Assembly: GCA_963836355.1 (NCBI GenBank)
Contig: CAWIJO010000028.1
Location: 62,001-126,000, forward strand
Source: Palsa-506 sp963836355
Lineage (GTDB): Bacteria > Actinomycetota > Actinomycetes > Streptosporangiales > Streptosporangiaceae
Reading direction: 5' to 3'
Length of the DNA: 64,000 nucleotides
The number at the start of each line of letters is the position of its first letter. Position 1 is the stretch's first letter. Under the pieces are notes generated by a model, which did not search any database, was not told where the DNA came from, and saw only the letters and a list, made by a program, of their open reading frames with translations. Positions 56,380-64,000 of this stretch are shown piece by piece. The position numbers and the translations under genes are program-made.

Positions 56380-57234
56380 ATGACGGCCCTGAGGCATCTC
56401 TGCTCGGGCAAGGTCAGGGAACTCTATGAGACCGCCGACGGCGTGCTGCTGCTCGTCGCCACGGACCGCATTTCCGCCTTTGACTACGTGCTTGACACGC
56501 CGATCCCGGACAAGGGGAAGATCCTCACCCAGCTGTCCTTGTGGTGGTTCGGGCAGCTCGCCGACCTGGTGCCCAATCACCTGGTGCAGGCGCCGGTCCC
56601 GGCGCAGTTTGCCGGCCGGGCGATGGCGTGCCGGCGGCTGTCGATGGTACCGGTGGAATGCGTGGCCCGCGGCTACCTGGCCGGCTCGGCGCTCGCGGAC
56701 TACCAGCGGACGGGCGAAGTGTGCGGAATCTCACTTCCGCCCGGGCTCACCGACGGTTCCCGGCTGCCCGAGCCTGTTTTCACCCCGGCCACCAAGGCGC
56801 CGCGCGGCGAGCACGACCTGAATATCCCCGCCGCCGCCGTGGCCGAGCAGGCCGGCGCCGCGGTCGCCGCCGAGCTGGAGCGGATCACCCTGGCGGTGTA
56901 CCGGCGCGCCGCCGAACTGGCCGCCACCAGGGGAATCATCGTCGCGGACACCAAGATCGAGCTCGGCTTCGACGCCGGTGGCAGGCTGCTGCTTGCCGAT
57001 GAGGTGCTGACCCCGGACTCGTCCCGGTTCTGGCCAGCGGACCAGTGGGCGCCGGGCCGGAGCCAGCCGTCTTTCGACAAGCAGTACGTGCGTGACTGGC
57101 TGACGTCGGCGGAGTCCGGCTGGGACCGCGACGGGCCGCTGCCGCCCCCGCCGCTGCCCGCTGACGTGGTGCGACGGACCCGGCAGACCTACATCGAGGC
57201 ATATCAGCGGCTCACCGGCCTGCGGTGGGAGTGA
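56380..57234 (+). CDS. purC: SAICAR synthetase
   Basis: Joins aspartate to CAIR in purine synthesis. 284 residues: CSGKVRELYETADGVLLLVATDR, DRISAFDYVLDTPIPDKG, VECVARGYLAGSALADYQ, FTPATKAPRGEHDLN and ADTKIELGFDAGG, DEVLTPDSSRFW. All typical for the long, Saccharomyces/actinobacterial type. Ten bases after purB. Confidence 0.97.
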   Translation: MTALRHLCSGKVRELYETADGVLLLVATDRISAFDYVLDTPIPDKGKILTQLSLWWFGQLADLVPNHLVQAPVPAQFAGRAMACRRLSMVPVECVARGYLAGSALADYQRTGEVCGISLPPGLTDGSRLPEPVFTPATKAPRGEHDLNIPAAAVAEQAGAAVAAELERITLAVYRRAAELAATRGIIVADTKIELGFDAGGRLLLADEVLTPDSSRFWPADQWAPGRSQPSFDKQYVRDWLTSAESGWDRDGPLPPPPLPADVVRRTRQTYIEAYQRLTGLRWE

Positions 57235-57254
57235 CGACTGGCCGGGCCGGGTGC

Positions 57255-57290
57255 GTGACGACATCGGGCGCAGCGGCTACGTTACGTAAC
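57255..57290 (+). promoter_or_regulatory. Possible murA promoter with palindrome GTTACGTAAC
   Basis: GTGACG (57255-57260), 17 bp, TACGTT (57278-57283) gives a plausible -35/-10. The perfect 10-bp palindrome GTTACGTAAC (57281-57290) overlaps the -10 and start site. It resembles site 2 upstream of the desaturase (TTACGTAA core). Predicted by eye. Confidence 0.35.
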
Positions 57291-57469
57291 AATGCGGGGA
57301 TGGTCCGGAAACCTGGGGGCGGTGGAATACTGGACGGCACATGCACCAGGCTGTCCGGCTCGGCCGGGCAGCCTGCCGTTTGGCTGGCCCGCGCCAGCCG
57401 CCGCGTCCAGCTCGAGCCCCAGCCCCAGGCCAGGTACCCCGCACCCCGACCGACAGGAGCTCTGCCCCG

Positions 57470-58750
57470 ATGACCACCGGTCCACAGACCCGCTACCGCG
57501 TGCGAGGAGGCAACCAGCTGCAGGGCACGGTCTTCGTGCAGGGCGCCAAGAATGCCGCTCTGAAGATGATCGCCGCCTCGCTGCTAGCCGCCAAGGGCCG
57601 TACCGTGCTGCGGAACGTCCCGGCGATCGAGGATGTCCGCCGGGCCGTGGAACTCGCCCAGGCGGTCGGCGCGGTAGTCAAGTTCCACGAGGCGGAGCGG
57701 ACGCTGGTGGTCGACGCCTCCGAGCTCACCAGCCCGGTGCTGCCGGCCGAGATTACCCGCAGGTTCCGCGGCTCGGTCCTGTTCGTCCCCGCATTGCTGC
57801 ACCGGCTGGGCGAGGCCGTCATCGAGGGCATCGGCGGCTGCAATCTCGGCAATCGCGACCTCGACTTCCACTACCGGGGCTTCGCCCGGCTGGGCGCGAC
57901 GGTGGACGAGGGCGAGAGCCATATCCGGATCAAGGCCGACCGGCTGCGCGGCGCCCACCTGTACCTGGATACGCCGTCGCACACCGGCACCGAGAACCTG
58001 ATCATGGCGGCCTCGCTGGCACCGGGCACTACGGTGATCGACAACGCGGCCCTTGAGCCCGAGGTACTCGACGTCATCATGTTCCTGACGAAGATGGGCG
58101 CCCACATCACCGGCGGCGGCACCGGGTTCGTGACAGTCCGCGGGGTCAGCGAGCTGACAGCGGTCGAGCACACGGTGATGCCGGACCGGATCGACGCCGG
58201 CGTCTTCGCCATGGCCGCCGCCATTACCGGCGGCGAGCTCAGCCTGGTCGGAGCATCGCTTGAGCACTTCGGCGTGGTCCGCTGGAAACTGGAGCAGATG
58301 GGCGTGGAGTTCGCCACCCAGGGCGCAATCTTGCAGGTCCGCCGGGACCGGCAGCTGCGCCCGATCAACGTGATCACCTCGCCGTATCCGGGCTTCGCCA
58401 CCGATCTGCAGTCGCCGATCATGGCGCTGAGCTGCCTGGCGGACGGCACCAGCTACATCAGGGAAACCATTTTCGACGGGCGCTATACCCTGGTTGGCGA
58501 ACTCAACAAACTCGGCGCGAAAGTCGAGGTGGACGGCAGCGTCGTGCTCGTGCACGGGCCCTCGGTGCTGAAAGGGACCGAGGTCGTCGCGCATGACCTT
58601 CGCACCGGGATCGCGCTGGTGCTCGCCGGGCTCGCGGCCGAGGGGGAGACCATCGTGTCGCCCGGCTATCTCATTGACCGCGGGCACTCTTCGGTCGCCG
58701 CCCGGCTGACCACGCTCGGCGCGGATATTACCGCGGAGACCGTCGGCTAA
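57470..58750 (+). CDS. murA: UDP-N-acetylglucosamine 1-carboxyvinyltransferase
   Basis: First committed peptidoglycan step, adding enolpyruvate to UDP-GlcNAc. 426 residues from ATG 57470 (AGGAG upstream; the longer frame from 57341 is non-family sequence). VFVQGAKNAALKMIAASLLA holds catalytic Lys-Asn; the active-site cysteine is in IGGCNLGNRDLDFHY; DRIDAGVFAMAAA and PYPGFATDLQSPIMA follow. The loop differs from the E. coli GCAIGARPVDLH form, as in MurA2-like enzymes. It needs UDP-GlcNAc, normally made by GlmU, which is defective here. Confidence 0.93.
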   Translation: MTTGPQTRYRVRGGNQLQGTVFVQGAKNAALKMIAASLLAAKGRTVLRNVPAIEDVRRAVELAQAVGAVVKFHEAERTLVVDASELTSPVLPAEITRRFRGSVLFVPALLHRLGEAVIEGIGGCNLGNRDLDFHYRGFARLGATVDEGESHIRIKADRLRGAHLYLDTPSHTGTENLIMAASLAPGTTVIDNAALEPEVLDVIMFLTKMGAHITGGGTGFVTVRGVSELTAVEHTVMPDRIDAGVFAMAAAITGGELSLVGASLEHFGVVRWKLEQMGVEFATQGAILQVRRDRQLRPINVITSPYPGFATDLQSPIMALSCLADGTSYIRETIFDGRYTLVGELNKLGAKVEVDGSVVLVHGPSVLKGTEVVAHDLRTGIALVLAGLAAEGETIVSPGYLIDRGHSSVAARLTTLGADITAETVG

Positions 58751-58874
58751 AGCCCCCGGCCGGGCGTTATCGTCCCCGTACCCGGCTTCCGGTCTTTCCG
58801 GCAGCGATTCGCCCGTGATCGATAGCGCTTGTCACTAGAGCACCCGATAATTACCTCTTTCAGAGATACTCCCG

Positions 58875-60338
58875 ATGCGCTACGAAATGAGTGGCCGGGA
58901 AATCTCGCGGCGTCGGCTGCTGAGGATGGGAACGGGATATGGCGCTAGTCGCAGGCAGGATCGCAGCCGCCAGGCATGGCTCCGGGTGACCGGCACCGGG
59001 CAGCCGTCCGGCGAGCTGACGATCGGCATCGTCGGGCCTTACGACCTCGTCGAGAGGATCATGCTGTCCGGGCCAGCGGCGGCCGGCTCGCCGGGCCAGG
59101 ACGGCCATTGGCCGCTGCCCGCCAGGCGGCTGGTCGCTGCTGCGTACCGGGACGAGCAGGAGGCGCCGGACAAGGTCGTGCGGCTCGGCACCGGGATCGA
59201 CGTCTGCCTGTTCGCCAGCCGGGTATCGCAGGAATACGCGCAGCGGGCAGGCGTGCTCACCAGCCCGGCCACCTGCGTCCCGGTTGGCGGCAGTGCGCTG
59301 TACGCTGCCCTGCTTCGGGCCTGCCTGGGCGAGCAGCGGCCCGACCTGACCAGGGCAAGCATCGATGTGCTCAACCGAGACGAGGTCGATGAGGCATTCG
59401 GCGAGATCGGCGTGCCAGCCCGGGACGTGCAGGTGCACGCGGAACCGGCGAGCGCGACTTCGCTGGCCTCGTTTCACGAGCGGCTGTGGCGCCGTGGCCA
59501 GACGTCAGTCGCCTTCACCTGCCTGCCATCGGTGGCGGCCAAGCTGGCCGCCGCCCGGGTGCCGGCCTTCGCGCTGCGGCCGACAGCCGCCGCGGTCCGC
59601 TCGGCCCTGCGCACCGCGGCCCTGCTCGGCTGGTGCCGCAGGCTCGAGGACGCACAGCTCGCCGTGGCGGTCGTGGAAGTGCCGACGTTACGGGACGCCG
59701 CACCGCGGCGGGGCGTCCCCCGCCAGGCGCGAGAGGAACTGCGGCTGACCGTGAACCGGTTCCTGGTGCAGGAGGCGCAGCGAATCCAGGCGACAGTGAG
59801 CCCGATCGGCGAGCATGGCTTCCTGGTCGCGGCCACCCGCGGCTCGATGGCGGCCGCCACCCAGGGGTTCAGGGAGCCGCCGTTCATCGAGCGGGCCCGC
59901 GCGGAACTCGGCGTCGGCATCGAGGCCGGCGTCGGCCTCGGCCGCACCGCGCAGGAGGCCGAGGCGCATGCCAGGGCAGTGCTGGTGGCAGCGCCGGTCG
60001 CCGCGGCCGGCCGGAGCTTCGCGCTGGACGCCGGCGGCCATGCCCTGGTGCCTGCGCCGCGGCAGCCGGCCGGGGCAGCAGGCCGGCAGCGCGGCCTGGA
60101 GACCCTGGCCCGGCTGGCGGACAAGCTGCCGGCCAGCACGGCCGGGCTGGTGGTGGACGCGGAGACCGCGAGCCGGGTGCTGTCCGTCACGCCCCGGACG
60201 GCCAGGCGGCTGCTGCACACGCTGGCCGCCGACGGCCTGGCCTGGCCGCTGCCGCCGAGCCGGACGCCGCAGCCCGGCCGGCCCCGCCAGTTCTACCGGC
60301 TAGTGGTGGAGAAGCTGAACCGGGAGCCGCCGAGCTAG
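58875..60338 (+). CDS. Putative transcriptional regulator: sensor region plus C-terminal winged helix
   Basis: No family name is secure. The part from about residue 40 reads ELTIGIVGPYDLVERIML, like substrate-sensing Rossmann domains; a middle section has GVGIEAGVGLGRTAQEAEAHA, reminiscent of nucleotide-cyclase-like (GGDEF/GTP cyclohydrolase III) folds; the C-terminus has VLSVTPRTARRLLHTLAADGL, a helix-turn-helix, then a wing. So a ligand-responsive DNA-binding protein is likely. The start is uncertain: ATG 58875 gives SRRRLLRMG, which mimics a Tat motif but lacks a hydrophobic core; GTG 58986 begins at the conserved part. Confidence 0.7.
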   Translation: MRYEMSGREISRRRLLRMGTGYGASRRQDRSRQAWLRVTGTGQPSGELTIGIVGPYDLVERIMLSGPAAAGSPGQDGHWPLPARRLVAAAYRDEQEAPDKVVRLGTGIDVCLFASRVSQEYAQRAGVLTSPATCVPVGGSALYAALLRACLGEQRPDLTRASIDVLNRDEVDEAFGEIGVPARDVQVHAEPASATSLASFHERLWRRGQTSVAFTCLPSVAAKLAAARVPAFALRPTAAAVRSALRTAALLGWCRRLEDAQLAVAVVEVPTLRDAAPRRGVPRQAREELRLTVNRFLVQEAQRIQATVSPIGEHGFLVAATRGSMAAATQGFREPPFIERARAELGVGIEAGVGLGRTAQEAEAHARAVLVAAPVAAAGRSFALDAGGHALVPAPRQPAGAAGRQRGLETLARLADKLPASTAGLVVDAETASRVLSVTPRTARRLLHTLAADGLAWPLPPSRTPQPGRPRQFYRLVVEKLNREPPS

Positions 60339-61357
60339 CCGGCGTAGCGGCTGATCACCGACTTGCCGAACCTGGCCATCTCCTCGCGCTGCGGCGAGAA
60401 CTGCAGCAGCATCAGGCCGACGCCCGCCTGCTCATAGGCCCGGAGCCGGTCGATGATCTGGTCCGGGGTGCCGATCAGCCCGCTGCGCAGGCCGCGATTG
60501 GAGACGCTGTACTCCTCCACCGAGATCCGCGACTCTAGCTGCGAGCCCTCGACGAAGTCCTGGTAGGAGGCATACGCCTCCGGTGAGGAGCGGACATCGA
60601 GGATCCGGTTGAGTTCGGCGCGGGCCTGCGCCTCGGTGTCGCGGCAGATCACGTACCCCGAGACGCCGAACATCAGCGGCGGCCGGCCAGCCACGGCCCG
60701 GCGGGAGTTCAGGTCGGCGACCTTGACCGCGATGACCTCGGGCGCGTCGCCGTGCATCACGTAGGCGTCCGCCTGCGCGGCGATCACGTCCTTGGCCTTC
60801 GGCGACTCACCGCCCATGTAGACGGCAGGCAGCATGCCGGGTTTCGGCTCGCAGATCGCGCCGCCGAGCTGGTACAGCGGCCCGTCGTGCGTCACGGTGT
60901 CCTCGCGCAGCAGCCGGCCAACGACATCCAGCCATTCCTGGGTGCGCGCGTAACGGGCGTCATGCACGTCGAACGGCGCCCCGTACTGCGCCGCCTCGTC
61001 CTTCCACCAGGACGACACCACGTTCAGCGAAAGCCTGCCTGGCGCGATCACGTCCAGCGTGGACAGCGCCTTGGCGGTCAGCGCCGGTGAATGGTAGTTG
61101 GGCCGGACGGCGAGCATCAGCTCCAGCCGCCGGGTCACCGCGGCGATCGCTGGCGCGACCGTCCAGCAGTCCAGCGACGGCGCCCGGTGGCCCTTGATGT
61201 CGTTCAGGTTCAGCTCGGCGATCAGGCTCAGCTCGAAGCCATGCTGCTCGCTCTCGACGGCCAGGTCCCTGATGTACGGCCAGCCGATGGACATGCCCTC
61301 GTCCGGGACGTTGCGCAGCCAGCCGCCGAAAATCGGCATCCAGTACCCGAACCGCAT
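60335..61357 (-). CDS. LLM-class flavin-dependent monooxygenase
   Basis: FMNH2-dependent luciferase-like oxygenase, 340 residues. FGYWMPIFGGWLRNV start, NYHSPALTAKALSTLDVIAPGRLSLNVVSSW (flavin-binding barrel), DAYVMHG and PDQIIDRLRAYEQAGVGLMLLQF at the end. The pattern is close to alkanesulfonate/dimethylsulfone monooxygenases (SsuD/SfnG), so an organosulfur substrate is possible, though no flavin reductase or sulfonate transporter is nearby. Its ATG overlaps the ATP-grasp gene stop (TGATG), so the pair is co-translated. Confidence 0.87.
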   Translation of the reverse strand: MRFGYWMPIFGGWLRNVPDEGMSIGWPYIRDLAVESEQHGFELSLIAELNLNDIKGHRAPSLDCWTVAPAIAAVTRRLELMLAVRPNYHSPALTAKALSTLDVIAPGRLSLNVVSSWWKDEAAQYGAPFDVHDARYARTQEWLDVVGRLLREDTVTHDGPLYQLGGAICEPKPGMLPAVYMGGESPKAKDVIAAQADAYVMHGDAPEVIAVKVADLNSRRAVAGRPPLMFGVSGYVICRDTEAQARAELNRILDVRSSPEAYASYQDFVEGSQLESRISVEEYSVSNRGLRSGLIGTPDQIIDRLRAYEQAGVGLMLLQFSPQREEMARFGKSVISRYAG

Positions 61358-62298
61358 CAGGATTTCCCTCTTTCTGCCTGGCCCCGCGCAGTCTGGCGGG
61401 CCAGCAGGCCGCCGAGGAAACCGGCCACGGCCGGCAGCGCCGGGCGGCGCGCGGCGGCCTCGACGCCGGCGTTGTAGTTGGTGTTGGTGTTCACGTCGTA
61501 AGTGACGAGCCGGCCGTCTTCGGTCTCGATGAACTCGAATCCGGCGATCTCAATGCCCTGGTCACGGGCGAACTCCAGGTAGCGCCCGATAATCGGGTGA
61601 TCGAAACCGGCCCGCAGCGCGAACAGGCCAGCGCCGGGCGGCTGGCCGATCGCGCAAGCGTCGGCCGGGCAAAGCTCAAAACCACCGCGAGCGGTATCAG
61701 CCGTGATCGCATAGATGAACTCTCCGCCCACCAGCTCAACCCTGGTTATTAACGGCTGGGCGGCGCGCAGGTGCTCCTGCAGCAGGGTCACCCCGTCGGC
61801 CGGTGCCTGGTAGCCCGGCGCGGACAGGTACTCGTCGAACTCGTCGTGGCTGTCAAACAGCCGGACGCCAAGGCCCTTGCCGCCCTGATTGTGCTTGCTG
61901 ATGAACGGGACCGGCAGCTTCCCGGCCGCCGCGGGCAGTTCCGCCTGCCCGGCCACGGCAACCGTCTGCGGCACGTCGAAGCCCGCCGCGCGCAGCGCGG
62001 TCAGCTGAGCCACCTTGCTCATCTCCAGCTCCAGCACCCGGCGCCCGTTGACCACCCGGCAGCCGTGGGACTCCAGCCAGCTGAGCAGGCCGCGGGTCAG
62101 GTCCTTCGCGTGCGGGTGCCCCCTGGTATGGGCTGACGCGCTCATCCGGGACCAGAACACCCCGTCCGGCGGCACCGCGCCGAGATCGAGCACGCCGTCG
62201 CCGGCCAGCCACTGCTCGTGCGGCACGCCCGCAGCGTCGAACGCGGCCGCCAGCGGCGCGTACCAGTCCGGGTTCTCGTGGATGACGTAGACCTTCAC
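61357..62298 (-). CDS. ATP-grasp family ligase-like protein
   Basis: 313 residues. Features: N-terminal Rossmann piece (VYVIHENPDWYAPLAAAFD), PFISKHNQGGKGLGVRLF (ATP-grasp Lys and Gly loop), LLQEHLRA, and metal-binding GFEFIETEDGRLVTYDVNTN with YNAG. It resembles RimK/GshB-like ligases joining an amine to a carboxylate; no substrate can be assigned. ATG at 62298. It is the first gene of a two-gene operon with the luciferase-like monooxygenase. Confidence 0.82.
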   Translation of the reverse strand: MKVYVIHENPDWYAPLAAAFDAAGVPHEQWLAGDGVLDLGAVPPDGVFWSRMSASAHTRGHPHAKDLTRGLLSWLESHGCRVVNGRRVLELEMSKVAQLTALRAAGFDVPQTVAVAGQAELPAAAGKLPVPFISKHNQGGKGLGVRLFDSHDEFDEYLSAPGYQAPADGVTLLQEHLRAAQPLITRVELVGGEFIYAITADTARGGFELCPADACAIGQPPGAGLFALRAGFDHPIIGRYLEFARDQGIEIAGFEFIETEDGRLVTYDVNTNTNYNAGVEAAARRPALPAVAGFLGGLLARQTARGQAERGKS

Positions 62299-62382
62299 CG
62301 GGCCAGCGTAATCACCGCGAGCCGGATCAGCGCAGGCCGCAGCCGACCAGGCCCGGAGGATCCGTTAATAATCTGAAGTCAG

Positions 62383-63459
62383 CTAGTGCCGCCGCGGGTA
62401 CCCGCGCGCGACGGCCAGCAGCGCGTCATTGGCCTCTTCGCCGCCGACCGTGATCCGCGCGCCTTCGGTACCGAACGGCCGGATGCTGATCCCCTCGCGC
62501 TCGCAGGCAGCCGCGAACCCGGCCGTGTCGTCGCCGAGTGGCAGCCAGACGAAGTTGGCCTCGGTCGGCGGCACCGTCCAGCCCTGCGCGAGCAGTTCGC
62601 CGCGGACCCGGTCGCGCTCCTTCACCACCGCGTCCACCCGGTCGAGCAGTTCGCTCTCGGCGGCCAGCGAGGCGATGGCGGCGGCCTGGGCGATGGCGTT
62701 CACGGTGAACGGCAGCATCGTCTTGCGGGCGGCAGCGGCTACCTGCTGGTGCGCCACCATGAAGCCGACCCGCAAGCCGGCCAGCCCGTATGCCTTGGAG
62801 AACGTGCGGAGCACGGCGACGTTGGGCCGGTCGCGGTACAGGCTAAGCCCGTCCGGCACATCGCCGTCCCGCACGTACTCCCGGTAGGCCTCGTCGAGTA
62901 TTACCAGGCAGTCGGCCGGCACCCGGTCCAGGAAAGCCGTCAGCGCGGCCCTTTGCACGACCGTGCCGGTCGGGTTGTTCGGGTTGCAGATGAAGATCAT
63001 CCTGGTCTGCGCGGTGATCGCGCCGGCCATCGCGGCCAGGTCATGCGCCTGGTTGCTGAGCGGCACCCGCACCGAGACGGCCCCGGCCAGGTCGACCAGC
63101 AGCGGATAGGCCTCGAACGAGCGCCAGGCGTAGATGATCTCCGCGCCCGGCTCGCCGGCCGCCTCAAGCAGCTGCCCGGTCACCCCCACGGAGCCGCAGC
63201 CGACCGCGACGTGCGCGCCCGGCACGGCGAACCGGCTCGCGATCGCGTCGGTCAGCGCCGCCGCGCCGTTATCCGGGTACCGGTTGACCTGCCCGGCCAC
63301 GGCGGCGATGGCCTCGACCACCGAGGGCAGCGGACCGAACGGGGACTCGTTGGACGATAGCTTGTACGACCTGCCGTCCGGCCCGGCCGGGATGCGGCCC
63401 GGCTGGTAGGGCGCGAACCGGTCCAGGATCGAGCGGAAGCGGGGGGAGCTTTCGGACAC
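62383..63459 (-). CDS. Aromatic amino acid / histidinol-phosphate aminotransferase (HisC family)
   Basis: PLP enzyme of fold type I, 358 residues: KLSSNESPFGPLPSVVEAI, ICNPNNPTGTVV, LDEAYREYV (PLP Asp), and TFSKAYGLAGLRVGFM with the Schiff-base lysine. The wording is closest to actinobacterial HisC2/Pat (phenylalanine transaminase). The rest of the his operon is absent, which favours an aromatic role. It is 85 bp upstream of the ATP-grasp gene on the same strand and might be expressed with it. Confidence 0.9.
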   Translation of the reverse strand: MSESSPRFRSILDRFAPYQPGRIPAGPDGRSYKLSSNESPFGPLPSVVEAIAAVAGQVNRYPDNGAAALTDAIASRFAVPGAHVAVGCGSVGVTGQLLEAAGEPGAEIIYAWRSFEAYPLLVDLAGAVSVRVPLSNQAHDLAAMAGAITAQTRMIFICNPNNPTGTVVQRAALTAFLDRVPADCLVILDEAYREYVRDGDVPDGLSLYRDRPNVAVLRTFSKAYGLAGLRVGFMVAHQQVAAAARKTMLPFTVNAIAQAAAIASLAAESELLDRVDAVVKERDRVRGELLAQGWTVPPTEANFVWLPLGDDTAGFAAACEREGISIRPFGTEGARITVGGEEANDALLAVARGYPRRH

Positions 63460-63461
63460 CG

Positions 63462-63495
63462 TTGTCCTCCTGGGCTTGTCCTCCTGGCTTGTCCT
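63462..63495. repeat. Short direct repeats before the aminotransferase gene
   Basis: TTGTCCTCCTGGGC (63462-63475), TTGTCCTCCTGGC (63476-63488) and a partial TTGTCCT. On the minus strand each copy carries an AGGAGGAC, so the aminotransferase has two ribosome-binding-site-like sequences in tandem; the proximal one is at usable spacing. Confidence 0.6.
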
Positions 63496-63512
63496 GCGGG
63501 CGCCAGTCCAGG

Positions 63513-64000
63513 CTACTCGCCAGTCATTGATTCGAACGCAGCGCTGAACGCGGCCAGCAGCTGGTCACTGAACAGCACGAAGCGAACCTCGTCGAGCTGC
63601 GGGCCCGGCTGGCGCACGGCAGCGACGGCGACCCGGGCGGCGTCGTCGGCCGGCCAGCCGTAGGCTCCGGCGGATATCGCCGGAAACGCCACCGTCAGGG
63701 CGCCAAGTTCGCCGGCTACCCGCAGCGACTCGCTGTAACAGGAGGCCAGCACCGCCGAGCGGTCCTGCCCCGGAGCGTAGACGGGGCCGACGGTGTGGAT
63801 CACCCACCGGGCAGGCAGCCCACCAGCGGTCGTCGCGACCGCCTGGCCGGCTGGCAGGCCGCCGGCGTACGGCCCGGCGCGCAGCGCGCGGCAGGCTGCC
63901 AGGATGGCGGGGCCGCCGCGCCGGTGAATCGCGCCATCGACGCCGCCGCCGCCGAGCAGCGACGAGTTCGCGGCGTTGACGACCGCGTCCACCCGCTGCC
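63513..64000 (-). CDS. Macro-domain protein (ADP-ribose binding), N-terminus outside the window
   Basis: Macro domain of the O-acetyl-ADP-ribose deacetylase type: VDAVVNAANSSLLGGGG (catalytic Asn and Gly loop), GAIHRRGG, VIHTVGPVY and AFPAISAGAYGWP. The frame is open through the right edge as QRVDAVVNAAN, so only the first strand is missing. It ends FESMTGE. Macro domains remove ADP-ribose or bind it; the partner is unknown. Confidence 0.9.
   Translation of the reverse strand, partial: QRVDAVVNAANSSLLGGGGVDGAIHRRGGPAILAACRALRAGPYAGGLPAGQAVATTAGGLPARWVIHTVGPVYAPGQDRSAVLASCYSESLRVAGELGALTVAFPAISAGAYGWPADDAARVAVAAVRQPGPQLDEVRFVLFSDQLLAAFSAAFESMTGE

Noticed and set aside
58875..58985. Tat signal-like SRRRLLRMG at the start of the winged-helix regulator
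   Set aside because: No hydrophobic core or cleavage site follows and the protein is a DNA-binding type; the segment is probably upstream of the true start.

Overview
The window is very GC-rich with densely packed genes, frequent GTG starts and 1-4 bp start/stop overlaps. Its gene orders are typical of Actinomycetota: glmU-prs-rplY-pth, metG-tatD-rsmA-ispE-ABC-F, dnaK-grpE-dnaJ-hspR-clpB, and fba-DUF3151-purA. It also carries an EtfD-type iron-sulfur protein, a bacterial protein O-mannosyltransferase and a SigR/SigH-type ECF sigma factor. I read it as chromosome of a high-GC actinobacterium and would not name a genus. I saw no integrase, IS element, CRISPR array or phage module.

Layout. 1-4.7 kb (minus strand): a sugar transferase cut by the window edge, then pth, rplY, prs and a defective glmU. 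5.1-9.6 kb: tRNA-Gln(UUG); a fatty acid desaturase with its TetR regulator; a divergent tam/MarR pair with operator-like palindromes; an SGNH hydrolase. 9.5-17 kb (minus): ABC-F ATPase, ispE, rsmA, tatD, metG, rsmI. 17-25 kb: envelope glycosylation (protein mannosyltransferase, GT-C mannosyltransferase, a 1229-residue GT2/TagF-type polymerase) and an ECF sigma factor. 25-30 kb: two broken fatty-acid-type genes, a DHA2 efflux pump and a KamA-family radical SAM enzyme. 30-37 kb: plsX, argS, a TMEM175-type remnant, the EtfD-like protein and a GT87-type mannosyltransferase. 37-45 kb: the chaperone operon behind a HAIR-like element. 45-59 kb: a NYN-domain protein, pyrE, fba, an aldo/keto reductase, DUF3151, purA, purD, ltrA, purB, purC and murA. 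59-64 kb: a winged-helix regulator, an ATP-grasp/luciferase-like monooxygenase pair, an aromatic aminotransferase and a macro-domain protein cut by the right edge.

Most striking is the number of disrupted reading frames in genes that should be intact. Four of them (glmU, an SDR gene, dnaK, grpE) are each repaired by removing one base from a GATTC/GAATC, which restores GATC. Such a shared signature points to a systematic sequence error rather than gene decay. By contrast glmU, an enoyl-CoA hydratase gene and a TMEM175-type gene also lack internal coding blocks, which single-base errors cannot explain. Short two- to four-copy tandem duplications (15-30 bp) recur in intergenic and terminal coding sequence throughout.
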